64,000 nt of DNA from Nitzschia sp. pyKryTriq1. Taxonomy: Eukaryota > Bacillariophyta > Bacillariophyceae > Bacillariales > Bacillariaceae. Location of the stretch: positions 1,127,001 through 1,191,000 of the forward strand of contig OY101122.1 in the NCBI GenBank assembly GCA_956465555.1. Reading direction: 5' to 3'. Shown here piece by piece: positions 10,511-20,097 of the stretch (position 1 is the stretch's first letter; every line of letters begins with the position of its first letter). A model generated the notes under the pieces. That model worked only from the letters and a program-made list of their open reading frames with translations, was not told where the DNA came from and searched no databases. Made by a program: the position numbers and the translations under genes.

Positions 10511-11128
10511 ATGAAAAATTATCATCCTAATAATGTGATGATCCTCGCGTCGTTCGTTGTTCTGGCATTTTCTCTCCACGACTCGATGGTACTCGCGCAT
10601 CATCGTGCCGCTTTGGAAGATGAAAACGTTGACGTCTCCAACAACCCCTTTCGCTGCACCGTTTCTGCAAACGACAAACAATATTGCGTCCTACTCGAGC
10701 GCTGTGTGTGGTGTCAAGGAGAGGGACTGCCTGGAATTTGTGTCTCGGAGAAGCAAGAAAAGGCGTTGATTCACAAGATCCCACACGTCAAGTGCTTTCG
10801 AGACGACGATGATGATGAGCACCATTTTTACGACGACGAAAAGGCCGCATTTCTACGAGGAAGACAAGAAGCTAATGATGGTGCCCCATTCGATTCCCAA
10901 TGCTTGAATGCTCCATCGAACGGATCCCTCCTGGATGACGACCAGGATGGCGACCCAAGAAAGATTTGTGATGCTACCACAGACTCGCAAGGGGAAATGT
11001 GCAGCTGGTGTGATGCGGCGGGTGTCTTTCAACTATGTTTGAGTAATGAGCAGGCCAAGCTAGCTTCTCTATATCTACAGTGTGACCTGGCAGAGGAGGC
11101 CAAGATGACGGACGTGACGGTCTACTAG
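10511..11128 (+). CDS. Secreted Cys-rich protein with two related modules
   Basis: 205 aa from the chosen ATG. It starts with a signal peptide (NNVMILASFVVLAFSL, hydrophobic core at 9-24). Two modules share the pattern Cys...C-x-W-C-x3-G-x4-C-x-S-x2-Q-x3-L. Module one is around residues 50-95 (RCVWCQGEGLPGICVSEKQ) and module two around 150-190 (MCSWCDAAGVFQLCLSNEQ). They are separated by an Asp-rich linker (DDDDDEHHFYDDE). This looks like an extracellular or vesicular disulphide-bonded protein; no enzyme motif is seen and I cannot name the family. The frame is open further upstream, but the upstream Met lacks a signal peptide and the ATG used follows an A-rich leader (TCAAAAATGA). Confidence 0.75.
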   Translation: MKNYHPNNVMILASFVVLAFSLHDSMVLAHHRAALEDENVDVSNNPFRCTVSANDKQYCVLLERCVWCQGEGLPGICVSEKQEKALIHKIPHVKCFRDDDDDEHHFYDDEKAAFLRGRQEANDGAPFDSQCLNAPSNGSLLDDDQDGDPRKICDATTDSQGEMCSWCDAAGVFQLCLSNEQAKLASLYLQCDLAEEAKMTDVTVY

Positions 11129-11201
11129 GTACGATTGATGGTAGATGGTTGCAACACGATACTAGTAGTGGCTAGAAAAATGGATCGCATTAACATTCTA
11201 G

Positions 11202-13283
11202 CTAATAATCTTGTGAACATTCTTTGTCTTCACCACGAACACGACAGACCAATCGTCTTAGCATCCAGACATGGCTCACAAAGCCGGAAGATCGGTTGGG
11301 ATCTCCCGTGGCAAGAGAGTCACCTATCCGTAGCATTGGTGTGGACGGTCCAAAGAGACCACCCTTCATTTTGCCGTTCATGTAGATGTATGGTCGGTGC
11401 TGAAAGACGGAGATGATAGGTGGGTCCATGTCGTCGTCAACTTCTGCCAGTCCCTCAAGGCCTTTCAGTAGCAAGGTGCCCTTAAAGACAGGGTCTTCTG
11501 CCATTTCTGATAGTGGAAGAAGGCTCATCGGCATACCAACCGGATCTTGTGAATACCCCTGCTCTTCAATGATTTCCAGCAATCGCTTCGCCTCACGACC
11601 AACGAGCGCAACATTGGCCCCCCGGGTAGCGAACCATACGCTTGACTCATCCAGCTCCATCCTTTCGGCGATATCTCGCCTGTAGTTACTGCCGGATTCG
11701 AAAAAATTGTTGGGGGAGCAAAACTTTTGGCATGTGGCATTTCCGTGCTTTCTATGGATGAGTTCCGGTATCTTGGCAGTGCAGGCTTTGCAGAGTTCCG
11801 AGTTGCTAGACGTGTGGCCCCAGAAGTACTCCATATCATATTCATTCTGATCACTTGGAATTTCGTGGACGTGGAGCCACCATGTCGCATAGGGTATCCC
11901 GTCTTTGCTCACAGGGTATAGTAGATTACCCTTTTGAGCAATGTTGACCACAGAGTTGTACTCTTTGACAATTTCGTAGTCGCTTTCTTTCAAATAGTAC
12001 CAGTCCTGCGACGTTTCCAGTGGTGTCCAGGTCTTGATAATTTCCTCAGCGCCCATGGTTGTTGGCTCGATGCCAGGGGTGAGATCGGGTTTTGGACAAT
12101 TGCTTCCTCGTACAAGACCATCTAGACGATGTCCAGTTGCATCAAATACCAAGAGGTTGGGCTGGGTCGATAGGAACGGAGTGTAGTCAGTCAAATTTCC
12201 GTAGAGGAATTTAACACCCAGATCCCGGGTGGAAAGAAGCAGCAGCGTCTCGATGGCATTGAGAGGTAGTGCAAAATGTGCAGAATCTGTGATTTCTGCA
12301 AAGATCTTACCCACTCTTGGGTCAATCACAGACGCCATCCCCTCTACCTGAGGTATGGTTTGCCAATTCCGAACAAAGCCTTGTTTGACTCCTACCGCTT
12401 CGACGCGATTCTCGATAATTGTTACTCGGACTTCAGGTTTCCAAGCACCGCCCTTGAAACTATTACCATGAGCAAGCGCATTTGCCAAGAAAAGACCAGT
12501 GGGTCCCGACCCTACGACGACAACATTGAGTGTATCCATGGCGAAGTGTCCATCCAGAATGCTCTCTATGTCAGACTTTGCCGACATAATATCGGGCACC
12601 TGCTCCTCTTTGCACGAAATTCTCGAATCAAATCTGGTTGTGCAGCGTGGTGTATAGATCAAATCTTCCAGGTAGTCCCAACAGTCTCCCTTGAAGCGCG
12701 GATCAAAAGCATTTCTGGAGCAGCCCTCAAGTAGTTCTTCCAAATAATCAGGAATATCAGATTCATCATCCCACTCGAATTCTTCCAGCACTTCTTCTGG
12801 CAACGTTTGTGGGCCCGACCGAATCTTTTGCCTCACTATGGGACAGGAACCCATGGTGGTTTCGTCTACGGCTTCGTATTCCGCCACATAATTCCAGGAC
12901 TCCGTGTGGCCAACGATAACTTCGGATAATATGTCACCATAGGACTCGACCACATGATCCACGTATCCAGCAAGTGGGCTTTTCGTAAGTGTCATGGTAT
13001 CTTGTTGTTGTGTCTGAACCACTTTTGCAGCCTCTTCTTCTGTGGTTGCCGATGAGGTGCAAACATCATGAGAATCGTCACCAGTTCTTATCGTAGCTAC
13101 TCGTACTGGCACGTGTACCGTATCCAGTCGAAGAAGTTCACTCTGCTGGTCTAGAAGAGATTTCAACGATGCGAGGCCAGAAGAAAATTCATCATATTTT
13201 CCACTGAGATGCAAGAAGAGGAAGGAATAGCTAGCTCCAAATAGAGACGCAAGGGACCAAAACAATGACTGATTGGCACCCAT
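11202..13283 (-). CDS. FAD-dependent oxidoreductase/monooxygenase-like protein
   Basis: 693 aa. A Rossmann FAD-binding motif begins at about residue 253 (LNVVVVGSGPTGLFLANAL), followed by the acidic end of beta-2 (VTIIENRVEAVG). Downstream LLVFDATGHRLDGL resembles the second FAD-contact region of aromatic-hydroxylase-type monooxygenases. The ~240 residues before the Rossmann motif are unusual for the family and acidic (LEEFEWDDESDIPDYLEELL). The N-terminus reads MGANQS, which fits the MGxxxS N-myristoylation consensus, and is followed by a hydrophobic stretch (FWSLASLFGASYSFLFLHL) that could instead be a signal anchor. The substrate is unknown. The stop lies 70 bp past the convergent Cys-rich gene, so the two 3' UTRs probably abut. 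Confidence 0.72.
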   Translation of the reverse strand: MGANQSLFWSLASLFGASYSFLFLHLSGKYDEFSSGLASLKSLLDQQSELLRLDTVHVPVRVATIRTGDDSHDVCTSSATTEEEAAKVVQTQQQDTMTLTKSPLAGYVDHVVESYGDILSEVIVGHTESWNYVAEYEAVDETTMGSCPIVRQKIRSGPQTLPEEVLEEFEWDDESDIPDYLEELLEGCSRNAFDPRFKGDCWDYLEDLIYTPRCTTRFDSRISCKEEQVPDIMSAKSDIESILDGHFAMDTLNVVVVGSGPTGLFLANALAHGNSFKGGAWKPEVRVTIIENRVEAVGVKQGFVRNWQTIPQVEGMASVIDPRVGKIFAEITDSAHFALPLNAIETLLLLSTRDLGVKFLYGNLTDYTPFLSTQPNLLVFDATGHRLDGLVRGSNCPKPDLTPGIEPTTMGAEEIIKTWTPLETSQDWYYLKESDYEIVKEYNSVVNIAQKGNLLYPVSKDGIPYATWWLHVHEIPSDQNEYDMEYFWGHTSSNSELCKACTAKIPELIHRKHGNATCQKFCSPNNFFESGSNYRRDIAERMELDESSVWFATRGANVALVGREAKRLLEIIEEQGYSQDPVGMPMSLLPLSEMAEDPVFKGTLLLKGLEGLAEVDDDMDPPIISVFQHRPYIYMNGKMKGGLFGPSTPMLRIGDSLATGDPNRSSGFVSHVWMLRRLVCRVRGEDKECSQDY

Positions 13284-14231
13284 GGTTGCTGGCCTTGTGT
13301 TCGTAGCAACACTGTAGTTGTTTGGAGATGTTGCAAGTTAACCCTCCGCAATATTGAAAACGGAATGCCGTGTACAGTACTTGTACACACAAAGAATGTT
13401 GAGCAGGTGCATGGGCGAGATGATCAACACAAGTGCAGATAGATAGATTTCGTGTCCGAGGACTTTTCATCGTTTGGTCAATTGGGGAGGTTTGGATTCT
13501 GTCGGCATTTGGAACAGATGTATGTACAAAGATTATGTGAAGGCTGGATTGGCGGGAGGTCGCGGGATGTCAGATGCATGCATGGGAGAGGCTCCGCCCA
13601 AAAATTCAAACACGAATGAGTGCGCAGGCATGCTCGCTTTTCGACTATTATTCATTCTTCACAACTAAACGAATGAAGAATAGCAGTGTTCGAATAATAA
13701 CCTACAACGGACAGACGCGAGTCCCTTTACCATATGAGATCCGTGAATGAACAAGTGAAGACTATTCCATGAACGAACACTACCCACTATACTCTCTCCA
13801 TTGCATCTTGAAGTATCCTAATCTTGAAGCATATCCTGGATCCAAGATGTTTGCTCTTCACCCTCAAAATCATTTCACTCCTAGATGTAAAGCTTATAAT
13901 TTTCATTTACTGGAATTTGTCATCGCTACCTAGAGTAGTTAATCTCTACTGGATCTGACCGAAGTGGAACGAGACTGGACACCTCGTCTGTACGTCATCG
14001 GATTCATCAGAGTACGAGCTACGAAGACTCTACGCTCTGAGTGGAGGGTTCTCATTCCGCCCTGCCGCTCCCCCGTATCTACTGTACGTGTGTATGGGTG
14101 CGAAGCCTGGGATATGGGGGCGGTGCGTGCCGATCCCTTCGATGACCGATGACATGATTGATGATTGTTGATCGAGCCATAACAATCATCGCATCACCAA
14201 TTACAATTGTATCGATTCATTGCAGAGCACC
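13284..14231. other. Intergenic region, no supported gene
   Basis: About 950 bp between divergent genes. Only short unsupported frames are present. A pair of similar ATTC-rich stretches near 13640-13700 is the only visible local structure. Confidence 0.55.
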
Positions 14232-15491
14232 ATGGTATCCACTCCTCAAATCTTGCTTCAGCTGGCTCTAGTGGTGGCGTTTGGGGTGGCAGTTGTCTGT
14301 GCCGCCGGACTGAAGGAGCATGAACGGGTGGCCGAGTACCACAAACGGAATTACACTTGGCCGCTCGATCGCTTCGTGCCGGACACTCCTGGCTGGCGAC
14401 GTCTTAACGAACATCGACTGCGGCAGATTGCCGAAATCCCAAATCAAAAGGATCGCTATGAAGGTTACATGCAGGCTATCAATATGGCCTTGGTGGCGCC
14501 CAACTTTACCGAATTCGGTTTTGGATTGGCGCGGGCACCGGACGATTTAATGGAGGCTTTGCGGCAGGGCATTCGCGATGGATTGGAAAAAGGTCCCCGA
14601 GTTGAAAAAGAGATCGAGGTCATTGATACGGCCGAGCCATCCTGGTTCATCGATCGGCCCGACTTGACACAGAGAGTGCTGAAGGAACTGCAACTGTATC
14701 CCGAAACTTGGGCAAAGACCGAATTGACCCCTTGGGGAGGTGCGTCTTCAACGACAAATTCAAATCTTGAATGGAATCCCTATTATACTCACTCCTTTTG
14801 TTTTCCATCAATGTATGTATGTATCTCAGCATACGGTTTTCGGTTGTATCGGAATAATTCCAAGCTGCAAATGCACGTCGATAAAAGTTCCACTCATATT
14901 ATCAGTTTCATTTTGCATATCGACTCTTCGGAGGATGCGGAACCTTGGCCCATTGTAATCGAAGACTTTCATGGGAACACTCACGAAGTTATTTTAACTT
15001 CAGGGGATATGCTGTTGTACGAATCTTCCAAATGCTTGCACGGTCGCCCACGTAGATTCCGTGGATCTTGGTACAGTAGTGTGTTCGTTCACTACTACCC
15101 CAAGTATGGTTGGACCAATGTGGATCACATGTTAGAGAAGCATTATGCAATACCGCCACAATGGTCGGAGGATCCCACTACCCAGTACGAAATTCCATTG
15201 AAAATGCTGGGGACGGGAATGATGGAACCGACCTGTCCTAACGAATGGTGTCAAACGAAGTACTCCATCAAATGGAGCGGTCCGGGTAAGAAAGGAATCT
15301 TGATGACGCCAGATGGAGAAAATGACCCCTTTGAGCCGAAAGCCATCCCTTGTGTAGACAAAAACGAGAAATGTCCCGAATGGGCAAGTTGGGAAACAAA
15401 GGAATGCGAGCGGAATCCCAAATACATGTTGGACGTGTGCAAGAAGAGCTGCGGCCATTGTACGACGGGAATGGGAGTTACAGAAGAATAA
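14232..15491 (+). CDS. Secreted 2OG-Fe(II) dioxygenase-like protein with ShKT domain (copy A)
   Basis: Two exons, 14232-14739 and 14830-15491, give 389 aa. The 90-nt GT-AG intron contains no stop and keeps the frame, but removing it restores ELTPWGAYGFRLYRN, which aligns exactly with ELTPHFAYGFRLYRN of copy B. A signal peptide occupies residues 1-24. The double-stranded beta-helix region (about 165-260) has the metal motif HVD (H185, D187), a distal His (H240 in KCLHGRP) and nearby Arg residues for 2-oxoglutarate. This is the prolyl-4-hydroxylase-like layout; the substrate is not known. A six-Cys ShKT domain (about 344-380, ending CKKSCGHC) closes the protein. The C-terminus TEE is not an ER-retention signal. 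The start ATG sits in CACCATGG; upstream in-frame codons contain no other ATG. Confidence 0.85.
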   Translation: MVSTPQILLQLALVVAFGVAVVCAAGLKEHERVAEYHKRNYTWPLDRFVPDTPGWRRLNEHRLRQIAEIPNQKDRYEGYMQAINMALVAPNFTEFGFGLARAPDDLMEALRQGIRDGLEKGPRVEKEIEVIDTAEPSWFIDRPDLTQRVLKELQLYPETWAKTELTPWGGASSTTNSNLEWNPYYTHSFCFPSMYVCISAYGFRLYRNNSKLQMHVDKSSTHIISFILHIDSSEDAEPWPIVIEDFHGNTHEVILTSGDMLLYESSKCLHGRPRRFRGSWYSSVFVHYYPKYGWTNVDHMLEKHYAIPPQWSEDPTTQYEIPLKMLGTGMMEPTCPNEWCQTKYSIKWSGPGKKGILMTPDGENDPFEPKAIPCVDKNEKCPEWASWETKECERNPKYMLDVCKKSCGHCTTGMGVTEE

Positions 15492-16303
15492 TTGCACACT
15501 ATCGACCGATTGGATAAAGATAGCACGATATTATACAGATCGTCAATAGTACGTAAAGATTGTTCATATACAAAAAATTGTACTACTCGACTACACTCTG
15601 GTGGTAGATGACTTAATTGGATGAGTCATGGCGTGAGTTTGATGTTGTCATTGGTGGTGGGGCACCGCATTTCGTTACTGTGAGGAGTAGAGGAGCGGTC
15701 GTGGTTGTCCCGGTAGCTCTAGACCCTACGACGAAGTGCATACAGTACAGTAGAACTGCTTGTACCGGTATGAGACTACCCTACTACTACCTACGGTACT
15801 ACTACCTACTAATATCTACTCTAGTAGTAGTACTACCTGGTACACACTACCGGTACTACGAATACTAGTATTCCGAACGTCGTGGAAAACTGACATCATG
15901 ATTCTGTGCTTTGTGGACTATTTTGCTCTCTCTAGTAGAGTGCCTCTCAGCTGGCAGTACAAGGTAGTCTACGATGAGTTGAGGGAGATTGAGTTTCATA
16001 GAGTACGTAGACTACTATAGCTATTACTAGAGTAGGGACGAGAGTCAGAGGATGCGAGCGAGGAGAGGGGATAGTACCTAGTCGTCGTTGTCGTCTCGTC
16101 GTACGAGCGGCAGGCAGATATGGCGCACTAGCCCCGCGCTCTGCGATGCGAGGAATGCGGTCGCGGTGGATGCGGAGCGAGGAGAGAGAGAGTGAAGAGA
16201 GAGTTTGAGTTCGACAAAAGCGTAGGAACAACGAAGAACACGATTGAAATCGGGTGCACGTTTGGAACTATACCCATCACCGATCTCACAAATTCACGGA
16301 ACT
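15492..16303. other. Intergenic region rich in CTAGTA/GTAC motifs
   Basis: About 800 bp without a supported gene. It holds TACCGGTA at about 15765 and 15845 and many TACTA, CTAGTAG and GTAC-type repeats, then a GAGAGA-rich leader before the DUF6824 gene. Confidence 0.55.
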
Positions 16304-17029
16304 ATGGATTGGGAACCAATTGCCACCAACGAGTACAACAATGCTCAATGGAAGAACCCCAGTTATTTCTCTCTTTCTGAATCGACGACTCTGGATGTGA
16401 TTGGGGAAGAAAACCAAAGTATCCAGCAGCAGGGTGAAATACTAGGAAAAACGGGCCTAGGGAAAGGCCACTCATCGCACAACATGGCATCGGACGCCGA
16501 ACTGGCCATGATTGCCACACTCCACCCTGCCGATGTTATTCTTATCGAAGGGACTCGCAACAGAGTACTATCTAAGTATATTAAAGGAAATGTGCTTTAT
16601 AGGACCTTAGTAGCCGGGTGGCGCACCAGGTTTCTCGAAATACCACGAGAACCCTCTATGCAACTCCAAATCGTCCATTCAATAATGGAGTCTATATGGG
16701 CTCATGAAGGACGCTTCCTTAAATATGATTTATCTTTAGGAAACATTACACTTCTCTCCAATGAGGACTCCGCCAGAGCTATTGGTCGGGATCTCTTGCG
16801 AGGAATCAAGGACACTAATGCGAAGAGTCAACAAAATAGGAAAAAAATGAAGCGACGGAATGCTATAGGCCGTAGAGCGATCAAACATCCCAAAACAATG
16901 AAATCACATCTCAAGAATAATGAAACACGCCTCCAACACAAGGCTGAGGACGTTATTATCAAACAAAATGGCCAGAGCACCAAGAAGAAGAAAACGAAGA
17001 ACAAGAAAACACTCAAGGCCAGGGCCTGA
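16304..17029 (+). CDS. DUF6824-domain protein
   Basis: 241 aa from the first ATG of the frame. Residues about 72-140 match the DUF6824 domain common in diatoms: DVILIEGTRNRVLSKYIKGN (the D-V-L-x-G...N-x-x-x-GN signature, partly diverged), then LYRTLVAGWRTRFLE and a final GRFLKYD. The C-terminal 60 residues are extremely basic (QQNRKKMKRRN, KKKKTKNKKTLKARA) and look like nuclear or nucleolar targeting. The canonical CGRG is replaced by IEGT, so this is a divergent member. The function of the domain is unknown; nuclear location is inference. The gene is convergent with copy B, about 190 bp away. Confidence 0.75.
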   Translation: MDWEPIATNEYNNAQWKNPSYFSLSESTTLDVIGEENQSIQQQGEILGKTGLGKGHSSHNMASDAELAMIATLHPADVILIEGTRNRVLSKYIKGNVLYRTLVAGWRTRFLEIPREPSMQLQIVHSIMESIWAHEGRFLKYDLSLGNITLLSNEDSARAIGRDLLRGIKDTNAKSQQNRKKMKRRNAIGRRAIKHPKTMKSHLKNNETRLQHKAEDVIIKQNGQSTKKKKTKNKKTLKARA

Positions 17030-17164
17030 ACTACAATGCGATCGTAACGGAGCCGCCATATACCAAAAATCATACTACGAGCTCACAGTACTCAGTACCG
17101 TCCTTCATAGACCATCTTTCAAATACAATGAAAATAATGCTTCACAGCCACAAAATCATGAAAT

Positions 17165-18405
17165 AGATGACTGTAATTTAAAAAAGTAGAATCGTCGTAC
17201 CGGTACTGTAGTCGACTCCTCAGAGTTCGTCATGATCACCTGGAGTGGGACAGGCTTGGCAACTTTTGGCACAATTCTTAAGCATATAGCCGGGATTCAT
17301 ACCACATTCCTCGCTGTTTCGTGCTAGGTATTGAGAACATGCATGGTCCTTGTCTACGCATGCGGGGAGGGGTTCGAACGGGAATTTCGCCCCCGTCGGG
17401 TCGATGAAATAACCGTGCTCTGCAGGTCCACTCCACTTTTTAGAATACTCGGTAGCACACCATCCATTTGGACACTCCGGCTCCTCAAAGGAGGGGCCAT
17501 GCATCTGCAGGGCGGTTTCGAAGTGTGTAGTCGGCTTGTGAACCCAATGCGGTGGAACAGGGTAAAAATGCGCATATCTATCAAAGTCCTCCTGGTAGTT
17601 GTATTTCGGATAGTAGTGAACAAAGACGCTACTGTACCAGGAGCCAATAAAGGTGCGAGGGCGTCCGTGAAAGCATTTGGAAGATTCGTAAAACAATATA
17701 TCCCCCGATGTCAAAATAACTTCGTGTGAATTTCCGTGAAAGTCTTCAATGAGAATTGGCCAAGGTTCAGCATCTTCCGAGGAATCAATGTGCAAAATGA
17801 AGCTAATCACATGCGTCTCTGGCTTGTCCACATGCACATGAAGGCGAGATTCGTTTCTGTACAAGCGAAAGCCGTAAGCAAAATGGGGTGTCAACTCGAC
17901 ACCAGCCCATTCTTCAGGAAAATGATGCAATTCGTTCAGAACGCGCTGAGTCAAGTCAGGACGATCAATAAACCACGGACGCAAGCCCTCGATAGCATCG
18001 ATGTAGGTCTCTTCTCTTGGTCCCTTGGCCAAGCCATCGCGAATGCCGTCTCGTAGCGCCTCCAATAAGTCGTCGGGAGCTCGAGCCAGCCCAAAGCCGT
18101 ACTCAGTAAAATTCGGTTGGGTCACACCAGCAGCCATCATCTGAATATACCCTTCCCAGCGATCCTGTCGATCTTCGATTTCTCCTACTTGGGCAAGTCG
18201 ATGTCGCATCAATTTGTCCCACCCAGGAGTGTTAGGCTGGAACTCACGAACCGGCCAGGTATAATTTCTGGAATGAAATTGTTCTAATCGCTCGACTTCG
18301 GTGGGGGCACCAGCAGTTGCACCCACAAAGAAGGAGAGAATCGCTAACAGTACCAAATAGGACAGGGTAGCCTTCATGATAGATTTCTCACGTAAAGAGC
18401 CATTG
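17165..18405 (-). repeat. Inverted duplication unit, arm 1 (contains copy B)
   Basis: This arm is similar to 26950-28190 in opposite orientation. Similarity starts about 30 bp before the ATG (CGTGAGAAATCTATCATGAA in both) and continues about 50 bp past the stop, including GTCGACTACAGTACCGGTAC. Outside these limits the flanks are unrelated. Confidence 0.85.
17220..18377 (-). CDS. ER-type 2OG-Fe(II) dioxygenase-like protein with ShKT domain and HDEL tail (copy B)
   Basis: Single exon, 385 aa. It has a signal peptide (residues 1-23) and a dioxygenase fold with HVD (H182, D184), distal H237 in KCFHGRP and R239. The ShKT domain follows (CVDKDHAC...CAKSCQAC), and the protein ends in GDHDEL. HDEL is a classical KDEL-receptor ER-retrieval signal, so the enzyme is predicted to work in the ER lumen, as prolyl-4-hydroxylases do. 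Several N-x-S/T sites (NYT, NFT, NES) are present. Unlike copy A it has no intron. It differs from copy D at roughly two dozen of 385 residues, so the two are a recent duplication. It is divergent from copy C, with a 413-bp shared upstream region. Hydroxylation of a particular protein is inference. Confidence 0.88.
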   Translation of the reverse strand: MKATLSYLVLLAILSFFVGATAGAPTEVERLEQFHSRNYTWPVREFQPNTPGWDKLMRHRLAQVGEIEDRQDRWEGYIQMMAAGVTQPNFTEYGFGLARAPDDLLEALRDGIRDGLAKGPREETYIDAIEGLRPWFIDRPDLTQRVLNELHHFPEEWAGVELTPHFAYGFRLYRNESRLHVHVDKPETHVISFILHIDSSEDAEPWPILIEDFHGNSHEVILTSGDILFYESSKCFHGRPRTFIGSWYSSVFVHYYPKYNYQEDFDRYAHFYPVPPHWVHKPTTHFETALQMHGPSFEEPECPNGWCATEYSKKWSGPAEHGYFIDPTGAKFPFEPLPACVDKDHACSQYLARNSEECGMNPGYMLKNCAKSCQACPTPGDHDEL

Positions 18406-18790
18406 GTGACAAGACTACATACCGGTAGAGGACAGGAGGAGAGTGGAGGAGGATGTCATGTCTCGTGTTTCGTTTGTGGCTTGTTACTGTGTACTGGTAC
18501 TCTGGGTCATTATTTCGAGAGTTCGGAGTGGTCAGACAGATACACGGTATGATAATAATGTTGTCGGAGGGGCGAGTTCTTTCAGGATAACGCCTCGCCT
18601 CTTCCTGAGAAGTCCGATTAGTCTGCCAAACGAAGACAATGAGCAATATAAAAGGCGGTTGTTTCCTACCGGTCGTCTACGGTCTATACGGTAATGTGAT
18701 ACAGTACAGTACTTACGACCGGCTATCGGTATTATGTACAGACACAATCCTAATGCCGCGAATGTTGAATGTTTCATTTCACGCCCAACC
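18378..18790. other. Shared divergent upstream region of copies B and C
   Basis: 413 bp between two head-to-head paralogues, probably a bidirectional promoter. It contains TACCGGTA near 18420 and TACCGGTC near 18669. No gene is seen. Confidence 0.6.
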
Positions 18791-20069
18791 ATGCTCTCAA
18801 GAAAGCTCATTTGGTGTCTGGCATTCTTTTTGTCCGATGTTGTCGCTGTGAGCGGCGAAGAGCGGGTCGCCCCACCCTACACCGAAGAACAACGAAGAGC
18901 CGAATACGTTAAACGAGGGCACACATGGCCGCCCAAGATTCACCCTGACAGTGCAGGTTGGAAGCGGATTCTGAATGAGCGCTTTTCTCAGATCCGAGCT
19001 TTGGATAATAATCAAATGAAATGGGATGGATTCATTCAGACCCTCAGTGCCTCTCTGATGAAGAGTGAGTATACACAGAACGTTTAGAATCGGGCTATCA
19101 AAGATCACTTACTTCGTAAGCTCATCGGCCCATTTTGGTTCTTAGACTATACAGAGTTCGGCTGGGGATTGACTCGGGCTCCCGAGGAGCTGACGGATGA
19201 TATTCGAGAGGCTATCTTTGAGGGTCTGCCAACAGCACGCTTGGAGGGAGAAATCGAAGTTATAGATGGACCAGTACCTCTCTTTATCGATCGACCAGAT
19301 TTGACGGCACGAGTAAGTATTGACGTGATCATGTGATCTCTGATAAACTTCCATTCTCATTCAGTACTCGCATCGCGCTGTAAGGCGTCCAAAGAACTCC
19401 AACCTATTTTGGAGATGTGGTCGGGCATGGAATTGATTCCTTCCATCGCGTATGGGTTCCGGCTGTATAGAAATGAATCGAGTAAGCACATTCAAGAGAA
19501 AATTCGTTGCCTTGCTATTGGATGAACATATCTTGACTCACGAGCAACCATTCCTTCCGCTCGAAGGGCTTTGGATGCATGTTGACAGAACGCAGACTCA
19601 CGTGATATCATGTATATATCATATTGCAAGTAGCGAAGATGCCGAACCATGGCCCATTGTCATTGAAGATTATTCCGGCAAGACCAACTCGGTTGTGCTC
19701 CAACCTGGCGATGTACTTTTATACGAGAGTGCCAAAAATTTCCACGGCCGACCAAACTATTTCAGAGGATCTTGGTACACATCCTTGTTCGTTCATTTTT
19801 ATCCGAAAGACCCCAATTGGAAGAATACCAACCATGATTTAGAATCCCACTACGCTGTCCCACCCGATTGGTATGAGACCTTGCCTTCGCATTTCCCGAA
19901 AGTTACGATCCATGGTACCTCTTTCGTGATGCCGGATTGCCCTGATTCCTGGTGTCCACTTTTGCACGCGGAACAATACGAAGGACCGGGCGAGTTTGGA
20001 AAGGTGATGACTGGAGGTGGGAAAAAGTATTCGCTTGAATCCGGGGACGAAGAGGCTGAAGAATTGTAA
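18791..20069 (+). CDS. Secreted 2OG-Fe(II) dioxygenase-like protein without ShKT domain (copy C)
   Basis: Four exons, 18791-19064, 19146-19312, 19385-19481 and 19567-20069, give 346 aa. The introns are 81, 72 and 85 nt, all GT-AG, and the exon sum keeps frame. Each junction was placed by alignment with copies A and B: LMK|NYTEFGWG, DLTAR|ASKELQ, RNES|RLWMHVD. A signal peptide (MLSRKLIWCLAFFLSDVVAV) starts the protein. The metal motif HVD and the distal His in KNFHGRP are kept, so it may be active. The C-terminus ends SGDEEAEEL: the six-Cys ShKT domain and the HDEL tail are both absent. It is the most divergent of the four copies. Its stop is 28 bp from the stop of the convergent GxGD protease gene. 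Confidence 0.85.
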
Positions 20070-20097
20070 ATGAAAAGCCTGCAATAAAGTTTAGAAC

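Noticed and set aside
17331-18056. Antisense frames within copy B that also occur in copy D
   Set aside because: They are conserved only because the two genes are duplicates; the sense frames carry all motifs.
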